Shown here piece after piece: positions 26,616-35,936 of a stretch of DNA of 50,311 bases. The position numbers and the translations under genes are program-made. Numbering within the stretch: position 1 is the stretch's first letter; each line of letters starts with the position of its first letter. The DNA is from Bacillota bacterium (GTDB lineage: Bacteria; Bacillota; Clostridia; Acetivibrionales; DSM-1351). The notes under the pieces are model-generated. The model saw nothing but the letters and a program-made list of their open reading frames with translations, was not told the DNA's origin and ran no database searches. Where the stretch lies: assembly GCA_023443515.1 (NCBI GenBank), contig JAEZUC010000027.1, positions 1 to 50,311 of the forward strand. Reading direction: 5' to 3'.

Positions 26616-27698
26616 ATGAAGGCTTTTTTATTACTGGAAGATGGTACCATATTTGAAGGTAACAGCTTCGGAATGGAAGGAAAGGTAGTTGGAGAAGTAG
26701 TTTTTAACACAGGTATGACAGGTTATCAGGAAGTTCTGACAGACCCGTCCTACTGCGGACAGATAGTATGCATGACTTACCCCTTGATAGGCAACTATGG
26801 TGTAAATATTGATGACATTGAATCCTTGAGACCTCAGGTAAAGGGTTTTATAGTCAGGGAGCTTTGCAAAACTCCAAGTAACTGGAGATCAATTGAAACC
26901 TTGAATGAATATTTGAAAAGAAATGAAATAACAGGCCTTGAGGGCATTGATACAAGGGCATTAACCAGAATTTTGCGTGACAATGGTACCATGAAGGGTA
27001 CAATAATTACTGCTGAACAGTTAGAAAATATACAGGAAGAACTTGCAAAAGTAAGCAGCTATACGGTGAATAATCCCGTACTGCAGGTAACCACAAGCGA
27101 AATAAAGCACTACAAAGGAGAAGGCTACAAAATAGCACTACTGGATTACGGTCTGAAACAAAACATTGTCAGATCATTGCTGAACCGTGGCTGTGATGTT
27201 TATGTTTTTCCGGCTACAGCCACTGCAGAGGAAGTTTTGGGAATAAATCCCGATGGAATAATGCTCTCTAACGGACCTGGAGATCCTAAGGATTGTCAGT
27301 TCCAAATAGATACCATAAAAAAGCTTATGGGTAAAAAGCCAATGTTCGGAATTTGTCTGGGCCACCAGCTCACAGCACTGGCAAACGGTGCAAATGCGGT
27401 AAAACTCAAATACGGGCATAGGGGCTGTAACCATCCTGTAAAAGATATAGAAAAGGATCTCACCTACATTACTTCTCAAAATCATGGGTACACAATTGTT
27501 GAAGAATCACTTGATAGAGAAACCATGACTGTAAGCCATATAAATATGAACGACGGAACTATCGAAGGTATAAAATACAAAAATGCTCCGCTTTTCACTG
27601 TGCAATTTCACCCGGAAGCATCACCGGGGCCGGGGGATACAGCATATTTGTTCGACGAGTTTATTAAAATGATAGATTATTCAAAAAATAGTTTATAA
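26616..27698 (+). CDS. carA: Carbamoyl-phosphate synthase small subunit
   Basis: A 360-residue glutamine amidotransferase subunit that delivers ammonia to CarB. An N-terminal CPSase_sm domain (FLLLEDGTIFEGNSFGMEGK, NTGMTGYQEVLTDPSYCGQI) precedes the class I GATase domain. The catalytic cysteine is in FGICLGHQL, and the His-Glu pair is in FTVQFHPEASPGPGDTAYLF. SNGPGDP forms the oxyanion strand. It is followed 22 bp later by carB. Under PyrR control in this operon, it would mainly serve pyrimidines, although arginine synthesis may share it. Confidence 0.97.
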   Translation: MKAFLLLEDGTIFEGNSFGMEGKVVGEVVFNTGMTGYQEVLTDPSYCGQIVCMTYPLIGNYGVNIDDIESLRPQVKGFIVRELCKTPSNWRSIETLNEYLKRNEITGLEGIDTRALTRILRDNGTMKGTIITAEQLENIQEELAKVSSYTVNNPVLQVTTSEIKHYKGEGYKIALLDYGLKQNIVRSLLNRGCDVYVFPATATAEEVLGINPDGIMLSNGPGDPKDCQFQIDTIKKLMGKKPMFGICLGHQLTALANGANAVKLKYGHRGCNHPVKDIEKDLTYITSQNHGYTIVEESLDRETMTVSHINMNDGTIEGIKYKNAPLFTVQFHPEASPGPGDTAYLFDEFIKMIDYSKNSL

Positions 27699-27720
27699 AA
27701 GAAGCTGGAGGATATTACAC

Positions 27721-30700
27721 ATGCCTAAACGTAATGATATACATAAAGTATTGGTTATCGGGTCCGGCCCGATTATAATCGGTCAAGCCGCGGAATTTGA
27801 CTATGCCGGAACTCAGGCGTGTCAGGCTCTCAAGGAAGAGGGAATTGAAGTTGTATTAGTAAACAGCAATCCTGCCACCATAATGACTGATACCAATATA
27901 GCTGACAAGGTTTATATAGAACCCCTTAAAGCGGAAGTAGTAAAAAATATAATAAGATGTGAAAAACCTGATAGCATCTTACCCACGCTGGGAGGCCAAA
28001 CAGGCCTGAATCTGGCGATGGAACTTGCGGAATCAGGTTTTTTACAGGAGCAGGGAGTAAAGCTTCTGGGAACAGCCACTGAAGCAATAAAAATGGCTGA
28101 AGACAGACAGGACTTCAAGGATACAATGGAACGCATAGGCGAACCTTGTATAGCAAGTAAGGTTGTAACAACAATAGAGGATGCGGTAGAATTTGCCCGT
28201 GAGATTGATTATCCTGTTATTGTCAGACCTGCATACACCCTTGGCGGTACCGGTGGAGGAATCGTCTATAATGAAGAAGAACTCAGGGAAATCGGAGAAA
28301 ACGGACTAAGACTCAGCCGTGTTCATCAGGTTCTCATTGAGAAATGCATATCCGGTTGGAAGGAAATAGAATACGAGGTAATGAGAGACAGTAAGGGGAA
28401 TGTTATAACTGTGTGTAACATGGAAAACATTGACCCTGTTGGAGTCCATACCGGAGACAGTATAGTTGTGGCACCTTCCCAGACACTTGCAGACAAAGAA
28501 TACCAAATGCTAAGAACCTCTGCACTGAAAATAATATCAGCCTTGGGAATACAGGGAGGCTGTAACGTACAGTATGCTCTGCATCCTACAAGCTTTGAAT
28601 ATGCGGTAATAGAAGTAAACCCAAGAGTTAGCAGATCGTCTGCACTTGCATCAAAAGCCACCGGATACCCGATAGCAAAGGTTGCTTCAAAGATTGCCAT
28701 AGGCTACGGACTGGATGAAATAAAAAATGCAGTAACAGGGAAGACATATGCTTGCTTTGAACCTACTCTTGACTATGTTGTAGTAAAAATACCAAAATGG
28801 CCATTTGACAAATTTGTCAAGGCGAAAAGAACACTGGGAACCCAGATGAAGGCAACAGGAGAGGTAATGTCCATAAGCAGCTCTTTTGAGGCGGCTCTAA
28901 TGAAAGCTATACGTTCACTGGAACTGGGAATATTCACACTTGAGCAGGACATTTACAAAAATCTTGAAGGCAGTGAGATAGTAAAAAAGCTTCATGACAT
29001 AAACGATGAAAGAATATTTGTTATAGCAGAAGCAATAAGACGCGCTATAACAGTTGAAGAAATTCATGAAATAACAAAGATAGATTATTTCTTCCTTTGC
29101 AAAATTAAAGAGCTTGTATTGATGGAAGAAAAGCTTAAAACCGTAAGCAGAGAACAGCTTGACAGGGATATTCTTAAAAAAGCAAAGAAAATGGGCTTTA
29201 CAGACAGAATAATCGCAAAGCTTTCAGGGATTCCTCAAAAAGAAGTAACTGAACTAAGAAAGCAGAAGAGTATTATTGCGGCATACAAAATGGTTGACAC
29301 CTGTGCTGCTGAGTTTGAGGCGGTAACACCATACTACTACTCAACTTATGATGATCATTCTGAGGTTAAGAAATCCGATAAAGAAAAAGTTATGGTATTG
29401 GGTTCCGGCCCTATAAGGATAGGACAGGGAATAGAGTTTGACTACTGCTCTGTTCACTCTGTATGGGCATTGAAAGAACTGGGGTATGAAACCATAATTG
29501 CAAACAATAACCCTGAAACTGTAAGTACTGATTTTGACACCGCAGACAGGCTTTACTTTGAACCACTGACACCTGAGGATGTGGCAAATATAGTAGAAGC
29601 AGAAAATCCAAAAGGGGCTATAGTACAGTTTGGAGGACAAACTGCTATCAAGCTCACAAAGGCGCTGGATGATATGGGAGTTAAAATATTCGGTACTGAA
29701 GCTAAAAATGTAGATGCAGCCGAAGATAGGGAAAAATTCGACGAAATACTTGAAAAGACAGGTATTCCAAGACCTCAAGGTAAGACCATATTCACTCTTG
29801 ACGAGGCTATAGCTGCAGCAAACGAACTGGGATATCCTGTACTGGTAAGGCCTTCCTATGTACTTGGGGGACAAGGTATGGAAATAGCCTACAATGACAA
29901 GGATGTTAAAGAGTTTATGGAGATAATAACCAGGACTGTTCAGGAACATCCTATACTGGTTGATAAATACATGATGGGTAAGGAAATAGAAGTTGACGCT
30001 ATATGTGACGGGGAAGAAATATTAATACCCGGTATTATGGAACATCTTGAAAGAGCAGGTGTTCACTCAGGTGACAGTATATCCGTATACCCTTCACAGA
30101 CCATAAGCGACAAGATTAAAGAAGTTATAGTTGACTACACTGTAAAACTTGCAAAAGCCTTGAATGTTGTAGGAATGGTAAATATACAGTATGTTCTATA
30201 CAACAATCAGGTTTACGTAATAGAGGTAAATCCAAGGTCAAGCCGTACAGTTCCGTATATCAGCAAGGTTACAGGAATACCTATGGTAAATCTTGCTACA
30301 AAGGTAATGATGGGCAAAAAGCTTAAGGATTTCAAGTACGGAACAGGTTTATACAGAGAACCGGGATATGTTTCGGTAAAAGTTCCGGTATTCTCCTTTG
30401 AGAAACTTCATGAGGTGGACACAAGCCTTGGGCCCGAAATGAAGTCTACGGGAGAAGTACTTGGAATAGCTGACAATTTCCCGGAAGCATTGTACAAAGG
30501 TATTATAGCATCCGGAATCAAGCTTCCAAAGCCGGGCGACGGAATACTTATGACAGTAAGGGATACTGATAAGCCCGAACTGATTCACATTGCAGAGGAA
30601 TTTGAAAAGTTGGGCTTTAACCTCTATGCAACAGGTAAGACTGCCAATATGCTCAATAACAATGGAATAGCAACAAATGCGGTAAGAAAGCTGGATGAAG

Positions 30701-30936
30701 GCTCACCAAACATTATTGAGCTCATTCATGCAGGAAAGCTGGCAATGATAATAAATACACCGACTAAAGGCAGAAACTCGGACAGGGATGGTTTTAAGAT
30801 AAGAAGAAAAGCCGTTGAAATGTCAATACCATGTCTGACCTCACTTGATACTGCAGAAGCAATAATTAAATGTCTCAAGCTCGGCAAGACCGAAGGAGAA
30901 CTTGAAGTACTGAATTTAAGCATATTTGACGAGTAA
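27721..30936 (+). CDS. carB: Carbamoyl-phosphate synthase large subunit
   Basis: A 1071-residue CarB made of two homologous ATP-grasp halves. The first half begins KVLVIGSGPIIIGQAAEFDY and uses bicarbonate and ATP to make carboxyphosphate. The second begins KVMVLGSGPIRIGQGIEFDY (residue ~557) and phosphorylates carbamate. The C-terminal ~140 residues are the MGS-like allosteric domain (FEKLGFNLYATGKTANML), which in some species binds UMP or ornithine. Length and both halves are complete with no frameshift. AGCTGGAGG precedes the ATG. Confidence 0.98.
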   Translation: MPKRNDIHKVLVIGSGPIIIGQAAEFDYAGTQACQALKEEGIEVVLVNSNPATIMTDTNIADKVYIEPLKAEVVKNIIRCEKPDSILPTLGGQTGLNLAMELAESGFLQEQGVKLLGTATEAIKMAEDRQDFKDTMERIGEPCIASKVVTTIEDAVEFAREIDYPVIVRPAYTLGGTGGGIVYNEEELREIGENGLRLSRVHQVLIEKCISGWKEIEYEVMRDSKGNVITVCNMENIDPVGVHTGDSIVVAPSQTLADKEYQMLRTSALKIISALGIQGGCNVQYALHPTSFEYAVIEVNPRVSRSSALASKATGYPIAKVASKIAIGYGLDEIKNAVTGKTYACFEPTLDYVVVKIPKWPFDKFVKAKRTLGTQMKATGEVMSISSSFEAALMKAIRSLELGIFTLEQDIYKNLEGSEIVKKLHDINDERIFVIAEAIRRAITVEEIHEITKIDYFFLCKIKELVLMEEKLKTVSREQLDRDILKKAKKMGFTDRIIAKLSGIPQKEVTELRKQKSIIAAYKMVDTCAAEFEAVTPYYYSTYDDHSEVKKSDKEKVMVLGSGPIRIGQGIEFDYCSVHSVWALKELGYETIIANNNPETVSTDFDTADRLYFEPLTPEDVANIVEAENPKGAIVQFGGQTAIKLTKALDDMGVKIFGTEAKNVDAAEDREKFDEILEKTGIPRPQGKTIFTLDEAIAAANELGYPVLVRPSYVLGGQGMEIAYNDKDVKEFMEIITRTVQEHPILVDKYMMGKEIEVDAICDGEEILIPGIMEHLERAGVHSGDSISVYPSQTISDKIKEVIVDYTVKLAKALNVVGMVNIQYVLYNNQVYVIEVNPRSSRTVPYISKVTGIPMVNLATKVMMGKKLKDFKYGTGLYREPGYVSVKVPVFSFEKLHEVDTSLGPEMKSTGEVLGIADNFPEALYKGIIASGIKLPKPGDGILMTVRDTDKPELIHIAEEFEKLGFNLYATGKTANMLNNNGIATNAVRKLDEGSPNIIELIHAGKLAMIINTPTKGRNSDRDGFKIRRKAVEMSIPCLTSLDTAEAIIKCLKLGKTEGELEVLNLSIFDE

Positions 30937-30954
30937 AAATACCGGAGGGTTAAT

Positions 30955-31731
30955 ATGGGTAAGATTCTCAAGGAACAGATTATAAGCACACAAATGCTGT
31001 GCAAGGATGTTTTTAAAATGACTATCAGGTCTGACTATGTTTCTTCCAATGCAAAACCCGGTCAGTTTGTCAATATCAAATGTGGCGGGTTGGATACAAT
31101 GCTGAGACGTCCTATAAGCATTTGTGATGTAAATAAATCTCAAAGTACGTTTGATATAGTTATTCAGGTAAAGGGCAGCGGTACCGAAAAACTTTGCAGT
31201 ATGTGTCAAGGGGAAGTTGACATAATGGCGCCTCTGGGAAATACCTTTATGATAGATGATAAACATAAAAATATATGTGTTGTTGGGGGTGGGATAGGGA
31301 CCTTCCCCCTCCTTTATCTGTTAAAATCTTCCCAAGCTGTCAACAAGACTGCTTTACTTGGGTTCAGAAGCAGGGAAGCAGTTGTACTAGAGGACAAATT
31401 CAGAGCTGCAGCAAACACAGTGGAAATAGCTACAGATGACGGATCATATGGGAAAAAAGCCTTTGTAACAGAACTGCTGGAGGAGACAATTAAGTCTCAA
31501 AAACCGGACATAATATATACCTGCGGACCTGCTGTAATGATGCAAAAGGTTGCATTTATTGCAGGAATAAACGGAATACCATGCCAAGTATCCATGGAAC
31601 AGCGTATGGGATGCGGTATAGGAGCATGTCTGGTTTGTGCCTGCAAGACTAAAAAAGGTGATGACTGGGGTTTTGGCCACGTTTGTAAAGACGGGCCTGT
31701 ATTCTGGAGTACAGAGGTTTGCTGGGACTAA
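30955..31731 (+). CDS. pyrK: Dihydroorotate dehydrogenase electron transfer subunit PyrK
   Basis: A 258-residue FAD- and 2Fe-2S-binding subunit that passes electrons from PyrD to NAD+. FAD is bound by the N-terminal barrel (MLRRPISICDV) and NAD by VVGGGIGTFPLLYLL. The 2Fe-2S cluster cysteines are in MEQRMGCGIGACLVCACKTK with a fourth in FGHVCKDGPVF. It is immediately followed by pyrD (15 bp to its start); the pair forms the type 1B heterotetramer usual in Firmicutes. Confidence 0.96.
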   Translation: MGKILKEQIISTQMLCKDVFKMTIRSDYVSSNAKPGQFVNIKCGGLDTMLRRPISICDVNKSQSTFDIVIQVKGSGTEKLCSMCQGEVDIMAPLGNTFMIDDKHKNICVVGGGIGTFPLLYLLKSSQAVNKTALLGFRSREAVVLEDKFRAAANTVEIATDDGSYGKKAFVTELLEETIKSQKPDIIYTCGPAVMMQKVAFIAGINGIPCQVSMEQRMGCGIGACLVCACKTKKGDDWGFGHVCKDGPVFWSTEVCWD

Positions 31732-31746
31732 ATGGGAGGTTTGTTT

Positions 31747-32670
31747 ATGTCAAATAAGATAGATTTAAATGTGAATATTGCAGGAGTGCATTTTAACAAC
31801 CCTGTTATAATGGCATCAGGTACTTATGGTTTTGGAAAAGAATACAGTGAGTATGTAGATTTGAACCAAATCGGAGGTATTTCCGTAAAGGGACTTACTC
31901 TAAAGGAAAGAAAAGGCAACAAGCCACCCAGAATAGCAGAAACCCCTGCAGGTATACTTAACAGTGTAGGGTTACAGAATCCGGGAGTTGAAAGTTTTAT
32001 AAAGGAAGATTTGCCGTTTTTGAGAAATTACAAAACCAAAATAATTGCAAATATTGCCGGAAATACTATAGAAGAATATTGTGAAATGGCAGAAATAATA
32101 GGCAATTCAGATGTAGATGCCATAGAAATGAATGTGTCCTGCCCCAACGTTAAGGCCGGGTGCCTTGCCTTTGGAACTACACCTAAAGGCATAGAGGAAA
32201 TTACAAGTACAGTAAAAAAATATTGTAAGCAACCCTTGATAGTAAAGCTAACCCCAAATGTTTCCGATATTAAGTCGATAGCAATGGCTGCCGAGGGGGC
32301 AGGTGCTGACTGTATATCACTTATAAATACAATATTGGGACTTGCAATTGATATAAATAAAAAGAAACCAATTTTAGCTAACAATTTTGGAGGCCTTTCA
32401 GGCCCTGCGGTGAAGCCGATTGCTTTACGTATGGTATATGAAGCTGCACACTCGGTTAAAATACCTGTAATAGGAATGGGGGGGATTAGCTCTTGGGAGG
32501 ATGCTATAGAATTTATGCTTGCGGGTGCTTCAGCCATAATGGTCGGGACTGCAAACTTTGTTAACCCTTTGGCTCCAATAGAAATTGTTAACGGAATTGA
32601 AAAGTATCTGGAGCGCCATGGACATACAAGCTTAAATGAAATTATCGGAAAATTGGAACTGAATGACTGA
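31747..32670 (+). CDS. pyrD: Dihydroorotate dehydrogenase, type 1B catalytic subunit
   Basis: A 307-residue FMN enzyme oxidising dihydroorotate to orotate with PyrK. It shows NPVIMASGTYGFGKEYSEYV, GGISVKGLTLKERKGN, EMNVSCPNVKAG (the catalytic cysteine in NVSCPN) and GMGGISSWEDAIEFMLAGAS. The ATG at 31747 is preceded by GGGAGGTTTG; the in-frame ATG at 31732 overlaps that site. The cysteine as active-site base and the presence of pyrK confirm type 1B. Confidence 0.97.
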   Translation: MSNKIDLNVNIAGVHFNNPVIMASGTYGFGKEYSEYVDLNQIGGISVKGLTLKERKGNKPPRIAETPAGILNSVGLQNPGVESFIKEDLPFLRNYKTKIIANIAGNTIEEYCEMAEIIGNSDVDAIEMNVSCPNVKAGCLAFGTTPKGIEEITSTVKKYCKQPLIVKLTPNVSDIKSIAMAAEGAGADCISLINTILGLAIDINKKKPILANNFGGLSGPAVKPIALRMVYEAAHSVKIPVIGMGGISSWEDAIEFMLAGASAIMVGTANFVNPLAPIEIVNGIEKYLERHGHTSLNEIIGKLELND

Positions 32671-32724
32671 TTAATTTGATATAATACTTACTGTTACATT
32701 ATATTTATAGTATTGGAGGTACTC

Positions 32725-33411
32725 ATGAAAACAAGGCTTATATTTGTAAGACATGCTGAAGCAGAAGGAAATTTCAACAGAGTATTTCACGGATGGTATG
32801 ACAGCAGGATTACCGAAAAGGGGCATAAACAGGCAAAGGCAGTAGCAGAAAGACTCGCAGAGCTGCCCGTTGACATTATATATTCAAGTAGCTTGACAAG
32901 AACCCTGCAGACAGCACAGTATATAGCGGATGTTAAAAAACTACCCATTATCCGAACAGACAAAATGAAGGAAATTAACGGAGGAGACTGGGAGAATGTT
33001 GCATGGGAAGTCCTTCCGAATATATATCCCAATGAAAACTACACCTGGGAAAATGAACCCCATACACATCAAATGCCAAATGGTGAGAATATGGAAGAAT
33101 TCTATAACCGTCTTTTAAAGGAAGTTATGGATATAATCGCACAGAACAGAGGAAAAAATGTATGCATAGTTACCCATGGCACCGCTATAAGGGCAATGCT
33201 TTGCAGGTTTTATGGAAAGTCTCTCAAGTATATGAAAAATGTGCTGTGGCATGACAATACATCAGTAACCATTGTTGATTACAATGATGAAATTGATGAG
33301 TTCCAGGTTGTTCTAGAAGGTGGTATTGAACATTTAGGTGCAGAGCTGAGTACTATTCAGAATCAGGAATGGTGGAAAAACTACATGGAGTCAAGGCAAA
33401 AAAATAATTAA
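32725..33411 (+). CDS. Histidine phosphatase family protein
   Basis: A 228-residue member of the phosphoglycerate mutase-like histidine phosphatase superfamily. The phospho-acceptor motif is FVRHAEAEGNFNRVFHGWYD (variant R-H-A), and the second catalytic histidine is in VCIVTHGTAIRAMLCRFYG. It is cofactor-independent in appearance and resembles CobC/PhoE-like phosphatases rather than glycolytic mutases. It lies between pyrD and the OPRT-like gene with only 19 bp before the latter, so it is probably part of the pyr transcript. A role in dephosphorylating a nucleotide or sugar phosphate is possible but not shown. Confidence 0.88.
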   Translation: MKTRLIFVRHAEAEGNFNRVFHGWYDSRITEKGHKQAKAVAERLAELPVDIIYSSSLTRTLQTAQYIADVKKLPIIRTDKMKEINGGDWENVAWEVLPNIYPNENYTWENEPHTHQMPNGENMEEFYNRLLKEVMDIIAQNRGKNVCIVTHGTAIRAMLCRFYGKSLKYMKNVLWHDNTSVTIVDYNDEIDEFQVVLEGGIEHLGAELSTIQNQEWWKNYMESRQKNN

Positions 33412-33430
33412 GATTTTGGGGGAAGTTAAA

Positions 33431-34288
33431 ATGGAAAAAAGCAATCTTATAAATTGGTTATTTAAAACCAATGCTGTAAGGATATGTCCGGAGAACAAGC
33501 CATTTTGGTATACGTCATCCAAGATTGGCCCTTACTACATAAATACACATTTTCTTTATGGCAATGAAGAAAAGGCAAATAGTCTTTTGAAGGTAATTGA
33601 TGTATGCAAAGAAAATAAAATGGACTGCTCAGAGATAATACTTGAACTTGCCCATAAAAACTTTGAGACTGACGAGATATACAGAGGCCTCATAACAATG
33701 ATGTGTGAGTATATAAAGAGTAATATTGATATAAAAAATGTAGGATATATTTCAGGTGGAGAAAGAAGAGACTGGTTTTTTTCACTGATAATAGCAGATA
33801 TACTTAAACTACCGCACATAACAATATTCAAGGATTTGACGGCTGTATTGTATAGAGATGGGGTATCTTCAGAGGTAGCTGACCTTGGAGGAGCAAATGT
33901 ACTTCATATTGCAGATATTATAACAGAGGCGTCCAGCTATGTGCGTGCTTGGATTCCGGCTATTAATAAACTAAAAGGTAATTTGAAATACAGTCTTGTG
34001 GTAATTGACAGATTACAGGGCGGAACTGAAAAGCTAAAGGATGCAGGTGTTGAATCACACGCACTTATGAACGTGGATAAAGGACTTTTTGACGGTGCGC
34101 TTTCAGGGGGACACATTTCATCAGAACAATACAGTCTGCTTATGAAGTATCTGGAAAAACCTACAGGTACAATGAAAGAGTTCTTAATAAACCATCCGGA
34201 ATTTCTGGAGAATTCTCTCAAGGCCGATTCTAGGACAGCTGAGAGGGCTAGGATTTGCATAGAAGAGGATATTTATGGTCTGAAATAA
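33431..34288 (+). CDS. Divergent orotate phosphoribosyltransferase-like protein
   Basis: A 285-residue protein, longer than ordinary PyrE (about 190-210). WYTSSKIGPYYINTHFLYG near residue 25 corresponds to the OPRT entrance motif (usually F..-SG..SP.Y.D.R), and NVGYISGGERRDWFFSLIIA to the glycine loop. The region that should be the PRPP-binding DDVITTG motif reads VLHIADIITEASSY (residues ~157-170): one of the two acidic residues is replaced by Ala161 and the TxG loop is altered. It ends the pyr operon, exactly where pyrE would be expected, and I see no other OPRT in the window. It is either the working OPRT of a divergent subfamily or a regulator-like relative. Confidence 0.65.
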   Translation: MEKSNLINWLFKTNAVRICPENKPFWYTSSKIGPYYINTHFLYGNEEKANSLLKVIDVCKENKMDCSEIILELAHKNFETDEIYRGLITMMCEYIKSNIDIKNVGYISGGERRDWFFSLIIADILKLPHITIFKDLTAVLYRDGVSSEVADLGGANVLHIADIITEASSYVRAWIPAINKLKGNLKYSLVVIDRLQGGTEKLKDAGVESHALMNVDKGLFDGALSGGHISSEQYSLLMKYLEKPTGTMKEFLINHPEFLENSLKADSRTAERARICIEEDIYGLK

Positions 34289-34362
34289 ATAATTTCTGAA
34301 TACATATACCTTTGAAAGAATATTTGATTCAATAAATAACTCGAGAGGGTTGGAGTGATTTA

Positions 34363-35055
34363 ATGAAGAGATTTGTATTTATAGCATCCATAGTATTGGC
34401 AATCGGCTTTATAGCATTATTATCTTACAGCCACTTTGCCTTTCAGGATGCTTTTTTCTTTCTTAGGGGTGAGGTTAAAATTGACAAAGTAATTTGTCAT
34501 GGGGATATGGATGGAGATGGAATCCCCGATAATGATGATATAATACAGGGTGCCAGAAGGGAGATAGCCAACAGAACCAAGTATCAAAGTACTTATTACG
34601 AGGGTGGATATCCACCGAAATCAGAAGGAGTATGTACCGATGTTGTGTGGAGAGCATTTAAAAATGCAGGTTACGATCTGAAAGCACATATGGATACTGA
34701 TATTTCAAGAAATACAGCAGACTATAAAAGTGGTGTAGTTATTCCCGATCCCAATATAGATTTCAGACGTGTAAAGAATCAATATGTATTTTTTAAGAAG
34801 TTTGCTACCAATCTTACAACAGAGGTAAAACCCTTTGACAGGAAAAACTTGTATGAGTGGCAGCCCGGTGATATAGTAATATTGAAAAACAGTGACCATG
34901 TTGCTGTTATATCGGATAAGCGCAGGAGAGATGGAGTACCCGGTATAATACACAACTCCAGCACTTTTCCCGTGGAAGAAAACTTACTTTTAAAATGGAG
35001 CAAAAATGGACGGATAATAGGACATTTCAGGTTTCCGCAAAATGATTTGGAATAA
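34363..35055 (+). CDS. DUF1287 exported protein with Ca-binding-like loop
   Basis: A 230-residue protein with an N-terminal signal/anchor helix (FVFIASIVLAIGFIALL) and a DUF1287 (YijF-like) domain related to NlpC/P60-type papain folds. A likely catalytic cysteine is C91 in SEGVCTDVVWRAFKNAGYD and a histidine is in ILKNSDHVAVISDK. A loop with D48, D50, D52 and D56 (GDMDGDGIPDND) matches the EF-hand/dockerin-type calcium motif. The extracellular location is clear; a cell-wall amidase or peptidase function is inferred from the fold only. It starts with a TGGAGTG site, 74 bp after the OPRT-like gene. Confidence 0.8.
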   Translation: MKRFVFIASIVLAIGFIALLSYSHFAFQDAFFFLRGEVKIDKVICHGDMDGDGIPDNDDIIQGARREIANRTKYQSTYYEGGYPPKSEGVCTDVVWRAFKNAGYDLKAHMDTDISRNTADYKSGVVIPDPNIDFRRVKNQYVFFKKFATNLTTEVKPFDRKNLYEWQPGDIVILKNSDHVAVISDKRRRDGVPGIIHNSSTFPVEENLLLKWSKNGRIIGHFRFPQNDLE

Positions 35056-35076
35056 AAACGGAAGAAGGGATTTGGT

Positions 35077-35553
35077 GTGGCAATTCAAAAAACAAATGTA
35101 ATGAGAATTTTGGATAGTGCAAAAATAAATTATAATTTTTATACATACGACAGTAAGGGAGAGGCAATTGATGGTGTTTCAGTAGCAGAAAAAATCGGAC
35201 AACCTGTCGAAAGAGTTTACAAGACACTTGTAACCAGAGGAAACAGCAAGAACTATTTTGTTTTTGTAATTCCCGTGAACAAGGAACTCAACCTCAAAGC
35301 TGCTGCAAAAGCAGTGGGGGAGAAGTCGGTTGAGATGATAAGAGTTGATGAAATCAACAAGATTACCGGTTATATCAGGGGAGGCTGTTCGCCTATTGGT
35401 ATGAAAAAGGACTATAAAACAGTAATTGACAGCACTTGTCAAAATCTTGATAATATTATTTTCAGCGGTGGTAAAATAGGTTTTCAGGTTGAGGTAAGAC
35501 CAAAGAATTTGATTGAATTTATTAAAGCGGATGTAGAAAGCATAGCCGAATAA
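35077..35553 (+). CDS. YbaK-type aminoacyl-tRNA deacylase
   Basis: A 158-residue member of the YbaK/EbsC (Cys-tRNA(Pro) deacylase) family, which hydrolyses misacylated tRNAs in trans. Conserved features are GVSVAEKIGQPVERVYKTLV, FVIPVNKELNLKAAAKAVG and the glycine-rich TGYIRGGCSPIGMKK. It starts at GTG 35077 behind GAAGGGA. It comes 21 bp after the DUF1287 gene. Confidence 0.9.
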   Translation: MAIQKTNVMRILDSAKINYNFYTYDSKGEAIDGVSVAEKIGQPVERVYKTLVTRGNSKNYFVFVIPVNKELNLKAAAKAVGEKSVEMIRVDEINKITGYIRGGCSPIGMKKDYKTVIDSTCQNLDNIIFSGGKIGFQVEVRPKNLIEFIKADVESIAE

Positions 35554-35568
35554 AAGGAGATTATCATT

Positions 35569-35844
35569 ATGGATTCAAATGCAGTAATAGCAGTTGGAGC
35601 AGTACTATTATCAGTTTACCTCTCCATACAGGAAATACTTAAATACCGGTTAAAGAAGGAGAAAATCATAGCTGATGCTATGGTTCGTGCTGAAGAAATA
35701 AAGGCTAAAAATCAGTTGGAAATTGAAAAACTCATTCATCAGGATAGCTGCGAAAAAGTCACTATTATTTCTAATACAGAAGATGCCATAAATAATGACG
35801 AAAATCTTAATAACCATAGAAGCCGTATAAATGACAGCTTCTAG
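35569..35844 (+). CDS. Small single-pass membrane protein, unknown
   Basis: A 91-residue protein with one N-terminal membrane helix (AVIAVGAVLLSVYLSIQEIL), a short basic stretch and a charged, probably helical cytoplasmic tail (ADAMVRAEEIKAKNQLEIEK). It has a good AGGAGATTATCATT site before the ATG and begins 15 bp after the ybaK-type gene, suggesting cotranscription. I recognise no family. Confidence 0.65.
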   Translation: MDSNAVIAVGAVLLSVYLSIQEILKYRLKKEKIIADAMVRAEEIKAKNQLEIEKLIHQDSCEKVTIISNTEDAINNDENLNNHRSRINDSF

Positions 35845-35936
35845 CTTTGAGTGACATTAAAAAATAAAAAAATTGTTTACAATTAAATACAAATATTATA
35901 ATATATACCTATAATAATTTATTAGGAGGGGTATAT

